Origin: Veillonella sp. CHU740
GTDB taxonomy: Bacteria; Bacillota; Negativicutes; Veillonellales; Veillonellaceae
Length of the DNA: 64,000 bases
Direction: 5' to 3'
NCBI RefSeq assembly: GCF_003992055.1
Contig: NZ_RQVD01000007.1
Span: 36,739-100,738 of the forward strand
Shown here: positions 10,705-18,446 of the stretch, in pieces
Numbering within the stretch: the stretch's first letter is position 1
How the letters are laid out: each line of letters begins with the position of its first letter
The notes under the pieces: model-generated
Told to the model about the DNA's origin: nothing
Seen by the model: only the letters and a program-made list of their open reading frames with translations
Database searches by the model: none
Program-made: the position numbers and the translations under genes

Positions 10705-12150
10705 TTAGCTAAACCACGGAGAGATGTCAAAGTCCTCGTGGATAGTTGCCTTCACCATGCTACGTCCTAGATATAATCCTAACAAGGTTAGGTTCAAGCG
10801 GCACAATGGTAGTCGATTGTAGGTTTTGCAGAAATCAAGCAAGACTGGAGAGATGTATTCAAGCACCTCATCGAAGGAGATATTTTCCCAATCAAAGGCT
10901 TTGCTGCAAGCCAATTTTGTCAATTCCTGTTGTGTACCTTGATCGGTGATCCCTGCTCGTTGGTATAGCCCCGGCAACATCTGCTCATCTACAGCACACA
11001 ATTTTAACAACGGAGAGTTAAAACTCGGCACCGTGATGGATGTTCGTACTGGTGTATTTTGCATCACATACTCCAGCTCTTCATAGGTAAAGCCACGATA
11101 TTCAAACATAAGAGGATAGGAGCTTCTTAAAATTTGATCAAATCGTACTTCTCCTGTCGAGGATGTACAACGCAAGTACTCTAATTGTTGGTACATATCT
11201 TCTTGCATCGGCAAATCGCTGATTAATGGCTCTATATATTTTGTTACATAATGGCGGAAATTATCCAATGAATAGTTATTAGAGTTTTTGGAATATTGGA
11301 CAATTAAAGCGATTCCCAAGGCTTGTAAGTGCCCTTTTTGCAAATTTACCAAGCTTTTCAATGCATCTACTGCCACCAAGTATAATGCACTAGATTGTGG
11401 CTGTTTCACCACATCATAGAAAGCATCAGACAATACATCTCGCATCCACTCTGTCGGTGTGGTTACGTAGGCTTTTTGCACTTGTAATAGCACCTCTTGT
11501 ACAGAAATATATTCTAAAACCCCTTTTAGTTCTTCTTCAGAGTCTATGTTCAACTGCGTGAATACATGTTCTGTAATGTATCTTGCTTTCTCTTCCGAGT
11601 TAGGATTCAGGATACCAAAGGCAGCTGCATATTGAGCCACTGCTGTATCCACGATGGACATAGATGATACGGGTGCAGCCTCTTCGTTCGCTACCTCTAT
11701 CTCTAGTTCTTCTTGCACAAGGTCTTCTGTAATTTTTGGCATGATTCGCGTCGCATCATCTGCCTCTTCTAATGGTTGCTCGCTAACGGCACGCACCAAC
11801 TCTTTGGATACGACCCCTTGCGATTCGTTCCAATCTGTCACATCTGCTGTTGCCAATGGCAATGTGTGATCACTAGGATCTGACTCCGCCCATACAGCAT
11901 CCACATCTGCATCTGCTTTCACTAGTTCCTCTTCTAGACCGTCCTCCTCACGTTGTGTATAAGGATTCTGAAAGTTCCGTCTAATTTGGTCATAGTATTC
12001 ATCATGCTCACGAGTTTGCCGTTTACGAGGCTTCTGTTTACTTTTACCATCCCGGAACAAAAAGTAACAACATAGTAAAAATAACACTATCATCCCTAAA
12101 ATTACTATATAGGGCGTATATCGTAATGAAAGTTCTATTAATCCATCCAT
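10705..12150 (-). CDS. uncharacterised membrane-anchored protein, 481 aa
   Basis: I do not recognise the family. ATG at 12150 follows GGAGG at 7 bases. Residues about 13-33 form one transmembrane helix (YIVILGMIVLFLLCCYFLF), followed by a basic stretch (KSKQKPRKRQTREH) that suggests an N-out, cytoplasmic-body topology. Residues about 60-165 are acidic and probably disordered. The rest looks helical and globular, with no catalytic motif that I can see. It stands alone, with its own terminator, between the giant adhesin and a tRNA cluster on the same strand. A link to the adhesin is possible from position only. Confidence 0.8.
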   Translation of the reverse strand: MDGLIELSLRYTPYIVILGMIVLFLLCCYFLFRDGKSKQKPRKRQTREHDEYYDQIRRNFQNPYTQREEDGLEEELVKADADVDAVWAESDPSDHTLPLATADVTDWNESQGVVSKELVRAVSEQPLEEADDATRIMPKITEDLVQEELEIEVANEEAAPVSSMSIVDTAVAQYAAAFGILNPNSEEKARYITEHVFTQLNIDSEEELKGVLEYISVQEVLLQVQKAYVTTPTEWMRDVLSDAFYDVVKQPQSSALYLVAVDALKSLVNLQKGHLQALGIALIVQYSKNSNNYSLDNFRHYVTKYIEPLISDLPMQEDMYQQLEYLRCTSSTGEVRFDQILRSSYPLMFEYRGFTYEELEYVMQNTPVRTSITVPSFNSPLLKLCAVDEQMLPGLYQRAGITDQGTQQELTKLACSKAFDWENISFDEVLEYISPVLLDFCKTYNRLPLCRLNLTLLGLYLGRSMVKATIHEDFDISPWFS

Positions 12151-12217
12151 AGCGATTCCTCCGATTCATAAATCTATGTATATTGTTTTATTATAACACA
12201 TTGTATTTGGAGAACAC

Positions 12218-12247
12218 AAAAAAAGGAACTATCCGAAGATAGTTCCT
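12218..12247 (-). terminator. terminator of the five-tRNA operon
   Basis: Minus strand: AGGAACTATC and GATAGTTCCT form a 10-bp stem with a 4-base loop, followed by seven T. It lies 4 bases past the tRNA-Val CCA end. Confidence 0.9.
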
Positions 12248-12251
12248 AGTG

Positions 12252-12327
<76 letters not shown>

Positions 12328-12330
12328 ATA

Positions 12331-12405
12331 TGGTGACCCGTGGGGGAATCGAACCCCCGATACCGCCGTGAAAGGGCGGTGTCTTAACCGCTTGACCAAC
12401 GGGCC
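12331..12405 (-). tRNA. tRNA-Glu (anticodon TTC)
   Basis: 75 bases with encoded CCA. Acceptor stem GGCCCGT/ACGGGTC with one G-U pair; anticodon loop CTTTCAC between CCGCC and GGCGG. Three bases separate it from tRNA-Val. Second copy at 41045-41119. Confidence 0.97.
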
Positions 12406-12417
12406 ATGTTGTGTAAG

Positions 12418-12493
12418 TGGTGACCCACCCGCGACTCGAACGCGGGACACCCTGATTAAAAGTCAGGTGCTCTGCCAACTGAGCTAGTGGGTC
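12418..12493 (-). tRNA. tRNA-Lys (anticodon TTT)
   Basis: 76 bases with encoded CCA. Acceptor stem GACCCAC/GTGGGTC; anticodon loop CTTTTAA. This gene has no counterpart in the second cluster at 40966-41200. Confidence 0.97.
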
Positions 12494-12520
12494 ATGATAG
12501 TGTACTAACCGAAAGTAAGT

Positions 12521-12596
12521 TGGCTCCTCGAGTAGGACTCGAACCTACGACCGATCGGTTAACAGCCGATTGCTCTACCTGCTGAGCTATCGAGGA
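12521..12596 (-). tRNA. tRNA-Asn (anticodon GTT)
   Basis: 76 bases with encoded CCA and discriminator G. Acceptor stem TCCTCGA/TCGAGGA; anticodon loop CTGTTAA. Second copy at 41125-41200. Confidence 0.97.
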
Positions 12597-12606
12597 ATGA
12601 ACAAAC

Positions 12607-12681
12607 TGGAGCGGAAAACGAGATTCGAACTCGCGACCCCCGCCTTGGCAAGGCGGTGCTCTACCGCTGAGCTATTTCCGC
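12607..12681 (-). tRNA. tRNA-Gly (anticodon GCC)
   Basis: 75 bases with encoded CCA. Acceptor stem GCGGAAA/TTTCCGC; anticodon loop TTGCCAA between CCGCC and GGCGG. First gene of the operon, 43 bases from the -10 box of its promoter. Confidence 0.97.
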
Positions 12682-12724
12682 ATGTATGCAATCCTTGTTT
12701 CTTCTTTGTTGCGACTGCTCACTT

Positions 12725-12754
12725 ATAATACCAAAATCTATTATTATTTGTCAA
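12725..12754 (-). promoter_or_regulatory. promoter of the five-tRNA operon
   Basis: Minus strand: -35 TTGACA (12749-12754), 18-base spacer, -10 TATTAT (12725-12730). This near-consensus sigma-70 type promoter points into tRNA-Gly. Confidence 0.85.
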
Positions 12755-12994
12755 CAACTTTTTAAAATTATTTTTGAGCTGATTGTATCATGCAATGAAC
12801 CCACAGTATATACAACTGTCTCATAACTTCAGTTGTTGGCATACATCTCCCCTAAAACACACAAAAGGACTGCAAGAAAATAGTCCACAAATAAAATAGA
12901 GAAAAGTTGATCAAAAAGTATCAACCTTTCTCTACATTTTATCATTTATATACTTTTTACAGATGCATCTAGTCTATCTATTAACTCCAATACA
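12755..12994. other. intergenic stretch between the tRNA promoter and the nucleotidyltransferase gene
   Basis: No gene is seen. It contains a weak hairpin at about 12810-12836 and the terminator-like hairpin at 12899-12932. Confidence 0.6.
12899..12932 (-). terminator. terminator-like hairpin after the nucleotidyltransferase gene
   Basis: Minus strand GAGAAAGGTTGAT pairs, with one mismatch, with ATCAACTTTTCTC around an 8-base loop, followed by TATTTTATTT. The stem text resembles the terminators at 58694-58740 and 61638-61682. Confidence 0.6.
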
Positions 12995-13318
12995 TCAACT
13001 AATATATCTTTGTTCTTCATAGATATCACCATACACATGAATCATATCTCGCATCAAATTATCACGAAAGCGCTTAGTTAAGGTATTTCCATCAGTAATC
13101 AGGTCTACGTCCATTCCCAAAACATCTTTCAATGTTTCTAAGAGTCCGCCAACTTCAAATAAAGTAAGATTATCATTATGAAACACCACAAACAAATCTA
13201 AATCGCTCGTTTCTTTAGCTTCACCACGAGCATAGGACCCAAATATATAAGCTGATTTTACATGATACTTTTCTAGTACTGGAGTAATCACATTACGAAT
13301 CTCATTAAATGTTTTCAT
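12995..13318 (-). CDS. MNT-type nucleotidyltransferase domain protein
   Basis: Small protein (107 aa) of the minimal nucleotidyltransferase fold. The hallmark GSYARGEAKETSDLDL is at residues 27-42: Gly27-Ser28 and the metal-binding Asp39 and Asp41, with a third acidic candidate at 70 or 72 (GMDVDL). In many bacteria such proteins are the antitoxin of HEPN/MNT pairs and AMPylate the HEPN partner. No HEPN gene is adjacent here, so that role is not supported by context. ATG at 13318 follows GGAGG at 7 bases. A TATAAT with upstream TG (13339-13344) lies just before it, so it may be transcribed apart from arsAB. Confidence 0.85.
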   Translation of the reverse strand: MKTFNEIRNVITPVLEKYHVKSAYIFGSYARGEAKETSDLDLFVVFHNDNLTLFEVGGLLETLKDVLGMDVDLITDGNTLTKRFRDNLMRDMIHVYGDIYEEQRYIS

Positions 13319-13361
13319 AACAATACCTCCTTTTCTACATTATATCATATCTCGCTAGCTT

Positions 13362-14426
13362 TTACCGCCCATCTTGGCGTTCTGACCCTGGTCCATCGAC
13401 GGCTACGTTCACGCTAGCTTCGCCAAATGTTTTCATATCATTTAGCATATGCATGCCCGCATCCAGAACGGATAACCCCATGGTAGAGCCCAAGGCTTCA
13501 TCCATTTCAAACCCATAGAACAAATGTGGCTGAATACCTAAGTATTTCATTTGCGCTGTTTGCACCGGTTCTCCCATATGAACAGATGGGAATACGTAAT
13601 CCATGACCGCTCCATTGATGCATTTTGCAGCTAATACAGCTGCTCCTGTTTCTGCTGTGTCGAAGACCACTGCCATACGATGGCTGGCCGCCCCCAGGAT
13701 GAGTCCTGTTAAGACCACCACGTCTGGAGAGCCTACGGTGGCTAATACATGCACACCATCTTGGCTAGGCAATTGATGTTCTGCCAAACTTGCCGTCAAC
13801 TGTTTTGCCTTTTCTTGAATGCTCAAGGTACAATTATTCTCTGCCAATAACTCTGCCATCGGATATCCTGTAATTCCTGCTGTGACTGCCAACGCTGAAA
13901 GTAAACTTCTTTCACCGACAGTACCGATACCGATAGTCTGGTAGCCTTTTTCACTCAATTCATCCGCTAAGGCAAAGCCCACTTCTAGACCTTGTTCTAC
14001 AATGTCAGGTGTCAATGCCGCATGCATGCGGAAAAATTTAGACCCTCTAGCTAATTTATGTTGGCGCACACCTTCAATGTTATTGGTATCTAATTCTAAG
14101 CCTGCATCCACCAAGAATACATCTGCCCCGATTTTCTTCGCAGCTCCATGAGTTGCGGAGTGACCAGATGCTAACCGTTCCATGGCTTTCAAACTTTCTA
14201 CACCATGTGTTTGGTTTTGTGGTCCATCTACAGCGATATCAGCTCCTACGATAACAACAGCATGACGAAGATTGTTAGGTTTTTCCTCTTTCAGAATCCC
14301 TGCCATACGTTCTGTAATACCTTCTAAGCGCGCCAAGGAATACAATGGTTTTGTTAAGTTGTCGATGCGCAAACGGCATTCCTCCATGGACGGTTTGTGC
14401 AATGGTTCGATGACAAAATTACGCAT
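13362..14426 (-). CDS. arsB: ArsB-like CobT paralogue, phenol-activating phosphoribosyltransferase subunit
   Basis: Second of two adjacent CobT-family proteins. CobT transfers a lower-ligand base to nicotinate mononucleotide to make the alpha-riboside of cobamides. In Sporomusa ovata a two-subunit version, ArsAB, acts on phenol and p-cresol; two linked, diverged CobT genes are its signature. This 354-aa protein keeps the general CobT fold and a Glu near residue 310 (MDEALGSTMG), aligned with the catalytic Glu of CobT. The start at 14426 is chosen because AGGAGG lies 9 bases upstream; a start at 14444 has no such site. It overlaps arsA by 8 bases, which suggests coupled translation. A and B labels are inferred from gene order. 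Confidence 0.85.
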   Translation of the reverse strand: MRNFVIEPLHKPSMEECRLRIDNLTKPLYSLARLEGITERMAGILKEEKPNNLRHAVVIVGADIAVDGPQNQTHGVESLKAMERLASGHSATHGAAKKIGADVFLVDAGLELDTNNIEGVRQHKLARGSKFFRMHAALTPDIVEQGLEVGFALADELSEKGYQTIGIGTVGERSLLSALAVTAGITGYPMAELLAENNCTLSIQEKAKQLTASLAEHQLPSQDGVHVLATVGSPDVVVLTGLILGAASHRMAVVFDTAETGAAVLAAKCINGAVMDYVFPSVHMGEPVQTAQMKYLGIQPHLFYGFEMDEALGSTMGLSVLDAGMHMLNDMKTFGEASVNVAVDGPGSERQDGR

Positions 14427-15465
14427 GGTGCTCACCTCCTGCAACTTCGTGGAACATATCCACGGCTAAGTTCAACATTTGCATTTGCATAGATCCGCCA
14501 GTGGCCTCACCCAAGCAGAATCCAAGATCTACATAGGCTTCGAGGCCCAATGTTTTCAGTGCATCTTTGTGAGCTTTTTCAGCAGACAAATGGGATGCCA
14601 TCACGTAATCCATGGTGTGCGGATTCATAGCATGCGCAATAAGGGCGCAAGCGGTCGTATTGAATCCGTCGATGACCACCAACGCATGATTCGCCGCCGC
14701 CCCTAGGATGACACCGACTAGGCAAGCGAACTCCAAGCCCCCTACGGCCGATAAAATGCCCAATCCATCTGTGGTTGGAATATCTGCATATTTTAAGAGA
14801 GCATCGTAAACGACCTTTTGTTTTACTTTCAATCGTTCGTCTGAAATATTCGTGCCTCGTCCCGTTGCTTCATCCGCTGAAAGTCCAGAGAACTTTGCTG
14901 TAATAACCGCACTAGACGTAGTATTACCGATACCCATTTCGCCCACTAGAAAGGTGTTAAAACCTTCTTTCACATTTTCTTCTACGAAAGCAATACCCAC
15001 CTCAACGGCTTCAATGGCTTTCTCCATAGGCATAGCCGGTTCTTCTAACATGTTATTCGTACCATTCGGCATTACCTTGCGGTGGTGTAGACCTGGCACA
15101 GCAGACATATCCGCCGCCACCCCTACGTCGATCACCTCAATTTGGGCGCCACAATAATTCGCCAACGCATTGGCTGCCGCTCCTTTAGGAATCAAATAGT
15201 TCATGGTCATATGCACCGTTACCTCTTGTGGGTAGGCGCTGACACCGATTTTTGCCACACCGTGGTCACCAGAGGCGATGATCATACAAGGCTTAGGAGC
15301 CGTTGGATTCGGTTGATTCGTCGCCGCTGCATAATGCTCTACCATTGTCGCTAACTTACCATACGAACCATATGGAGTCCCCTTACTCCACTGTTCCTCA
15401 ATTGCTCGTTCAATCTCTTTATTCCGTGGCACAATGCGCGCCAACGTACTTTCATATAAACTCAT
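14419..15465 (-). CDS. arsA: ArsA-like CobT paralogue, phenol-activating phosphoribosyltransferase subunit
   Basis: First gene of the pair; 348 aa, normal for CobT. Recognisable CobT text includes ASGDHGVAKIGVSAYP (about 65-80), VGEMGIGNTTSSA (mid-protein) and LGEATGG near residue 318, where the Glu matches the catalytic base of Salmonella CobT. ATG at 15465 has AGGAGG (15470-15475) 4 bases away; the longer frame to 15501 lacks one. With the overlapping arsB it should form the heteromeric enzyme that activates phenolic lower ligands, although plain benzimidazole activation cannot be excluded from sequence. Upstream is a good promoter followed at once by a terminator-like hairpin. No cobalamin riboswitch core was seen. 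Confidence 0.87.
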   Translation of the reverse strand: MSLYESTLARIVPRNKEIERAIEEQWSKGTPYGSYGKLATMVEHYAAATNQPNPTAPKPCMIIASGDHGVAKIGVSAYPQEVTVHMTMNYLIPKGAAANALANYCGAQIEVIDVGVAADMSAVPGLHHRKVMPNGTNNMLEEPAMPMEKAIEAVEVGIAFVEENVKEGFNTFLVGEMGIGNTTSSAVITAKFSGLSADEATGRGTNISDERLKVKQKVVYDALLKYADIPTTDGLGILSAVGGLEFACLVGVILGAAANHALVVIDGFNTTACALIAHAMNPHTMDYVMASHLSAEKAHKDALKTLGLEAYVDLGFCLGEATGGSMQMQMLNLAVDMFHEVAGGEHHA

Positions 15466-15499
15466 ACGTCCTCCTATGTGAAACCCATCATAAGAATAC

Positions 15500-15524
15500 A
15501 AAAAAGCATAGCCCTAGACTATGC
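15500..15524 (-). terminator. terminator-like hairpin in the arsA leader
   Basis: Minus strand: GCATAG, 7-base loop, CTATGC, then six T. It lies only a few bases after the start point predicted from the 15537-15565 promoter and about 35 bases before the arsA ATG. It may be an attenuator, or the terminator of transcripts arriving from the toxin-antitoxin side. Confidence 0.6.
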
Positions 15525-15536
15525 CAAGATGATTCC

Positions 15537-15565
15537 ATTATAAAGTATTTTTTGATCAGTTTCAA
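15537..15565 (-). promoter_or_regulatory. probable promoter of arsAB
   Basis: Minus strand: -35 TTGAAA (15560-15565), 17-base spacer, -10 TATAAT (15537-15542). The -35 lies within the outer arm of the palindromic element 15559-15695. Confidence 0.7.
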
Positions 15566-15695
15566 TTTTTATATTCTTATTATATACACTGAAAGCCCCA
15601 ATATATGTTTTAAAAACTGCCCTTCGTGAAAGTTTTTAAAACATATATTGGGGCTTCTCATACAATAATACTGACGAAGATATAAAAATTGAAAC
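15559..15695. repeat. nested palindromic element E1
   Basis: Central hairpin: arms 15593-15618 and 15631-15656 are perfect 26-base reverse complements around the 12-base loop GCCCTTCGTGAA. Outer arms: 15559-15574 and 15680-15695 are a perfect 16-base inverted repeat. The loop, in reverse complement, differs by one base from the loop of element E2 (16354-16486), and the flanking AAAACT/AGTTTT is the same. E1 and E2 bracket the RelBE-like pair. Confidence 0.8.
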
Positions 15696-15726
15696 AGACC
15701 GGGGAAAATAGGGTGGGGAAAAGATG

Positions 15727-15996
15727 TTACTTATTTTTATATACCTCACGTCTATGTGCTACTTCTACTATAAAAATAGTAACTTCTTTGTCATTAATTT
15801 CGGCAAACAGTCGATAATCACCTACTCTATATCGCCATACTCCAGAAAGATTTCCTGTTAGCATTTTTCCGTGGATTCTAGGATCTAATGTACCTACTAA
15901 ATATTTCAAAACCCAATGTTTTATCATCCTTGCTATGGATTGGTCTAACTTTTTAATTTGCTTTATAGCATGTTCTGAAAATTTAACTGAAAACAC
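15727..15996 (-). CDS. RelE/ParE-superfamily toxin
   Basis: An 89-aa protein of the RelE/ParE toxin fold, usually a ribosome-dependent mRNA endonuclease (RelE) or gyrase poison (ParE). The pattern MFSVKFSEHAIKQIKKLD, the strand VWRYRVGDYRLFAEI and the basic C-terminal AHRREVYKNK are typical of RelE-like toxins. The GTG start at 15996 is preferred: it shares one base with the antitoxin stop (TAGTG) and gives the usual family N-terminus; an upstream TTG at 16017 would add 7 residues. The gene is translationally coupled to the antitoxin. Mode of action is inferred from family. Confidence 0.9.
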   Translation of the reverse strand: MFSVKFSEHAIKQIKKLDQSIARMIKHWVLKYLVGTLDPRIHGKMLTGNLSGVWRYRVGDYRLFAEINDKEVTIFIVEVAHRREVYKNK

Positions 15997-16223
15997 TAGA
16001 TACCAAGCTCCTTCCAAACCTCTTCATGATCGTAAACTTTTTCATTATGAAGGTCTCGTCTTGCCTTTAAAATGCGTTCCTCATTAATTTGTAATTCATC
16101 CTCAATCGTATCTAGCACTAGATTACGAATAAAGGAAGATACATTTAAGTTATTAGCAGCAACATACGCTTGAATCATTTGACTCTCATCTTCAGATAAA
16201 CATAAAGAAATAGTAGTCGCCAT
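15996..16223 (-). CDS. RelB/ribbon-helix-helix antitoxin
   Basis: A 75-aa partner of the downstream toxin. The N-terminal strand (TTISLCLSEDESQMIQAYV) and following helices with NVSSFIRNLVLDTIED fit the ribbon-helix-helix DNA-binding fold of antitoxins often paired with RelE. The C-terminal part (ILKARRDLHNEKVYDHEEVWKELG) is the likely toxin-binding segment. ATG at 16223 follows GGAGGGA at good spacing. Such antitoxins usually repress their own promoter, and repeats suited to this lie just upstream (16241-16262). Confidence 0.88.
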   Translation of the reverse strand: MATTISLCLSEDESQMIQAYVAANNLNVSSFIRNLVLDTIEDELQINEERILKARRDLHNEKVYDHEEVWKELGI

Positions 16224-16240
16224 AAATCTCCCTCCTTTTT

Positions 16241-16293
16241 GTAATACATGTAATACATTACTTACATTATATCATATATAAATTACCCGTCAA
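16241..16293 (-). promoter_or_regulatory. toxin-antitoxin promoter with candidate operator
   Basis: Minus strand: -35 TTGACG (16288-16293), 16-base spacer, -10 TATAAT (16266-16271). Just downstream, 16241-16262 repeats GTAATACAT-like text in direct and inverted orientation, a plausible ribbon-helix-helix operator for autoregulation. Confidence 0.65.
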
Positions 16294-16353
16294 GAAAACC
16301 ACTCCGGGGCTCAAAATCACTTTCTTTCCCCATAGGTCGCCCACTGCTCAGAA

Positions 16354-16486
16354 CGGTTTAAATTCTATTAGACAATTTATTATAAAGAAGTCCGCATACA
16401 TTCCGTAAAAACTTTCACGCAGGGCAGTTTTCTAGGAATGTGTGCGGACTTTTCTCACATACTTTTACATTATGGAATTTAAACCG
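16354..16486. repeat. nested palindromic element E2, overlapping the MATE gene end
   Basis: Central hairpin 16388-16451: a 17-bp stem with one mismatch at its base and an inner AAAACT/AGTTTT stem around the loop TTCACGCAGGGC. Outer arms 16354-16365 (CGGTTTAAATTC) and 16475-16486 are exact inverted repeats; the right arm overlaps the last codons and stop of the MATE gene, and weaker similarity continues outward (GGTCGC / GCGACC). It may terminate transcription in both directions. It shares its loop with E1 across the toxin-antitoxin pair. Confidence 0.8.
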
Positions 16487-17822
16487 ATATGAGCGACCGA
16501 CCTCTCCATTTGTTTGACTGCCACCTCCACACAAATATAAGTGCTCGTATGATCTCATCAATAGCCATAGCTACCCATACACCAACTAATCCCCAACCAA
16601 GGACGATGCCAAAGTAGTACGATAAGGTTACCGCAAAGATCCACATACCAAAGACACCTACAAACACTGGGATACGAATATCTCCCGCTGCTTGCAAACA
16701 CTGTACCAACACAATGTTAGCACCACGGCCAATTTCCAAGAATATTTCAATAAATAATACATCTTTTGCCAACTGAATAATCTCTTGATTATCCGTCACA
16801 AGACCCATCACTGGTTCACAAGCGAAGTAAAAGAACGTACTCAATCCCACACCAATAGAAACACCTGCCGCTGTGGTCATCCATACTCGACGCGACACTT
16901 CTTCTTCTCGTTTTGCCCCCATGAGAAATCCCACCACAATTTGTGCTGCATTGGCCAACGCAATGGTATACATGTAACAGAAGGTAGCAATGATATATAC
17001 ATACACCTTCGTAGTAATCACTACTAGCCCCATGAGGTTCACCATTTTCATGATGACTGTTTGTGACAGTTGGTATGACAAGGTTTCCCCTCCAGATGGT
17101 ACGGAAATAAACAGCAATTGTCGTAGCGTTTCCCAACGGAATGGGCGAAGATAGTCTACTTTCATACGGGCTGTCAACAAAGATTGATGGCACCAGATAA
17201 TAAGACCTAAACCCAATGCCTTGCTAATGACTGTCGACAAGGATACCCCTAATACCCCCATGCTTGGAATTGGTCCCCAGCCGTAGATGAGGGCGTAGTT
17301 CAAGATAATATGAACCACGTTCATAACAAGGGCAATCCACATGGCAATACGAGGCATGGAGTGCCCCCTAAACATAGCTACATAGGTTGTGTAGATACCT
17401 GTAATAGGAATACTAGCCGCCACAATATTCAAATAGAGTGTGGTTTCTTCCATAATCTCCGGCGGTACGCCAAGCCATTCACAGAGCGTTTGATGAAAGA
17501 TAATAACCACAGCCCCTGCGATAGCGCTGAACAGCGTATGAAAGACAACGCTAATAGTATATACTTCATCAATTTTATCTGGTCGTTTCGCCCCTAAGTA
17601 TTGGGCGATCAAAATGGTTGTGGCTGTACTCATCACAATGAGCAAAAACAAGATAACGTTAATAATCTGGTTCGCATTGGCTACGGCTGCCACCGCTGTT
17701 TCTGCATAATGACTGAGCATGAATTGGTCTACATTCCCCAGTAGCATTTGCAAAAATAATTCTATAAAGATAGGGATACTCAGTGCCCCTACCGACAAGG
17801 ATATATCTTTTGTTACTTTCAT
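16479..17822 (-). CDS. MATE-family multidrug/sodium antiporter
   Basis: A 447-aa inner-membrane exporter of the MATE family, which expels cationic drugs or metabolites using sodium or proton gradients. About 12 hydrophobic helices are visible. The N-terminal half carries IPIFIELFLQMLLGNVDQFMLSHY, a typical MATE entry segment (start of helix 1, with Asn-Val-Asp). The start at 17822 is chosen because AAGGACG lies 7 bases upstream and the ATG overlaps the stop of the preceding gene (ATGA); the longer frame has no ribosome-binding site. The substrate cannot be told from sequence. Confidence 0.92.
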   Translation of the reverse strand: MKVTKDISLSVGALSIPIFIELFLQMLLGNVDQFMLSHYAETAVAAVANANQIINVILFLLIVMSTATTILIAQYLGAKRPDKIDEVYTISVVFHTLFSAIAGAVVIIFHQTLCEWLGVPPEIMEETTLYLNIVAASIPITGIYTTYVAMFRGHSMPRIAMWIALVMNVVHIILNYALIYGWGPIPSMGVLGVSLSTVISKALGLGLIIWCHQSLLTARMKVDYLRPFRWETLRQLLFISVPSGGETLSYQLSQTVIMKMVNLMGLVVITTKVYVYIIATFCYMYTIALANAAQIVVGFLMGAKREEEVSRRVWMTTAAGVSIGVGLSTFFYFACEPVMGLVTDNQEIIQLAKDVLFIEIFLEIGRGANIVLVQCLQAAGDIRIPVFVGVFGMWIFAVTLSYYFGIVLGWGLVGVWVAMAIDEIIRALIFVWRWQSNKWRGRSLISV

Positions 17823-18232
17823 AATGATTCGTCCTTTTCTAAAGCTCCATTTAATACGAGAGATTCCCAACTAGCCACTAGGCGATATCTCGCTTCTGCT
17901 TCGGCTTCTTCCCAATGAGCCCCATCTGGGAACCATTCACTGGGAACCTTACCAGATTTAGTAAAGTTCAACGTATATCCCATAGAACGAACTTCTTTGG
18001 CTGCCCACCAGGCACCGATGCGATCATGACTATCTAAATATACTATATCTAATCCAGTAGAAGAAATCCAGGACACAATTTCACTCCAATACTCACTAGG
18101 AATTACACTAGCAGCTAATGTTTCTTGTAACGCCTGCTCAGCGACGCCTAATGGATTCTCCACCCCTGGCCCTTCTGTAGTTTGTACTTCCTCTAGCACT
18201 TGATCCACAATGGTTTGCGCTACTTCCATCAT
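17819..18232 (-). CDS. uncharacterised acidic protein, 137 aa
   Basis: I do not recognise this family. It is soluble, acidic and rich in Trp (GAWWAAKEVRS, ASWESLV), with no transmembrane segment. ATG at 18232 follows AAAGGAG at 7 bases. Its stop overlaps the MATE start by four bases, so the two are one transcription unit and probably coupled in translation. A role linked to the exporter is inference only. Confidence 0.75.
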   Translation of the reverse strand: MMEVAQTIVDQVLEEVQTTEGPGVENPLGVAEQALQETLAASVIPSEYWSEIVSWISSTGLDIVYLDSHDRIGAWWAAKEVRSMGYTLNFTKSGKVPSEWFPDGAHWEEAEAEARYRLVASWESLVLNGALEKDESL

Positions 18233-18373
18233 ACTATTGCTCCTTTCTATCTATCCACTCTATATACTCTTCCCCCCATAAGGCAAGGCATCTAGAACCG
18301 TTCTAAAAGACTCCCCTATGGGCATTATATACTATGCTACCTTATACTGCTTCTCCTAATTGCATATACTTCT

Positions 18374-18379
18374 ATTATA
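18374..18379 (-). promoter_or_regulatory. candidate extended -10 box for the 18232 gene and MATE operon
   Basis: Minus strand TGATATAAT, an extended -10 element. No clear -35 at standard spacing. It would give a leader of about 135 bases. Confidence 0.4.
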
Positions 18380-18446
18380 TCACAGACTGTATATTGATTA
18401 TATGAGTCAATATGCATTCTCCATACAATCATCTCTACGCTATCTA

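Noticed and set aside
15466..15558. Cobalamin riboswitch upstream of arsA
   Set aside because: The region is under 100 bases and lacks the B12-box and multi-helix core; only a small hairpin is present.
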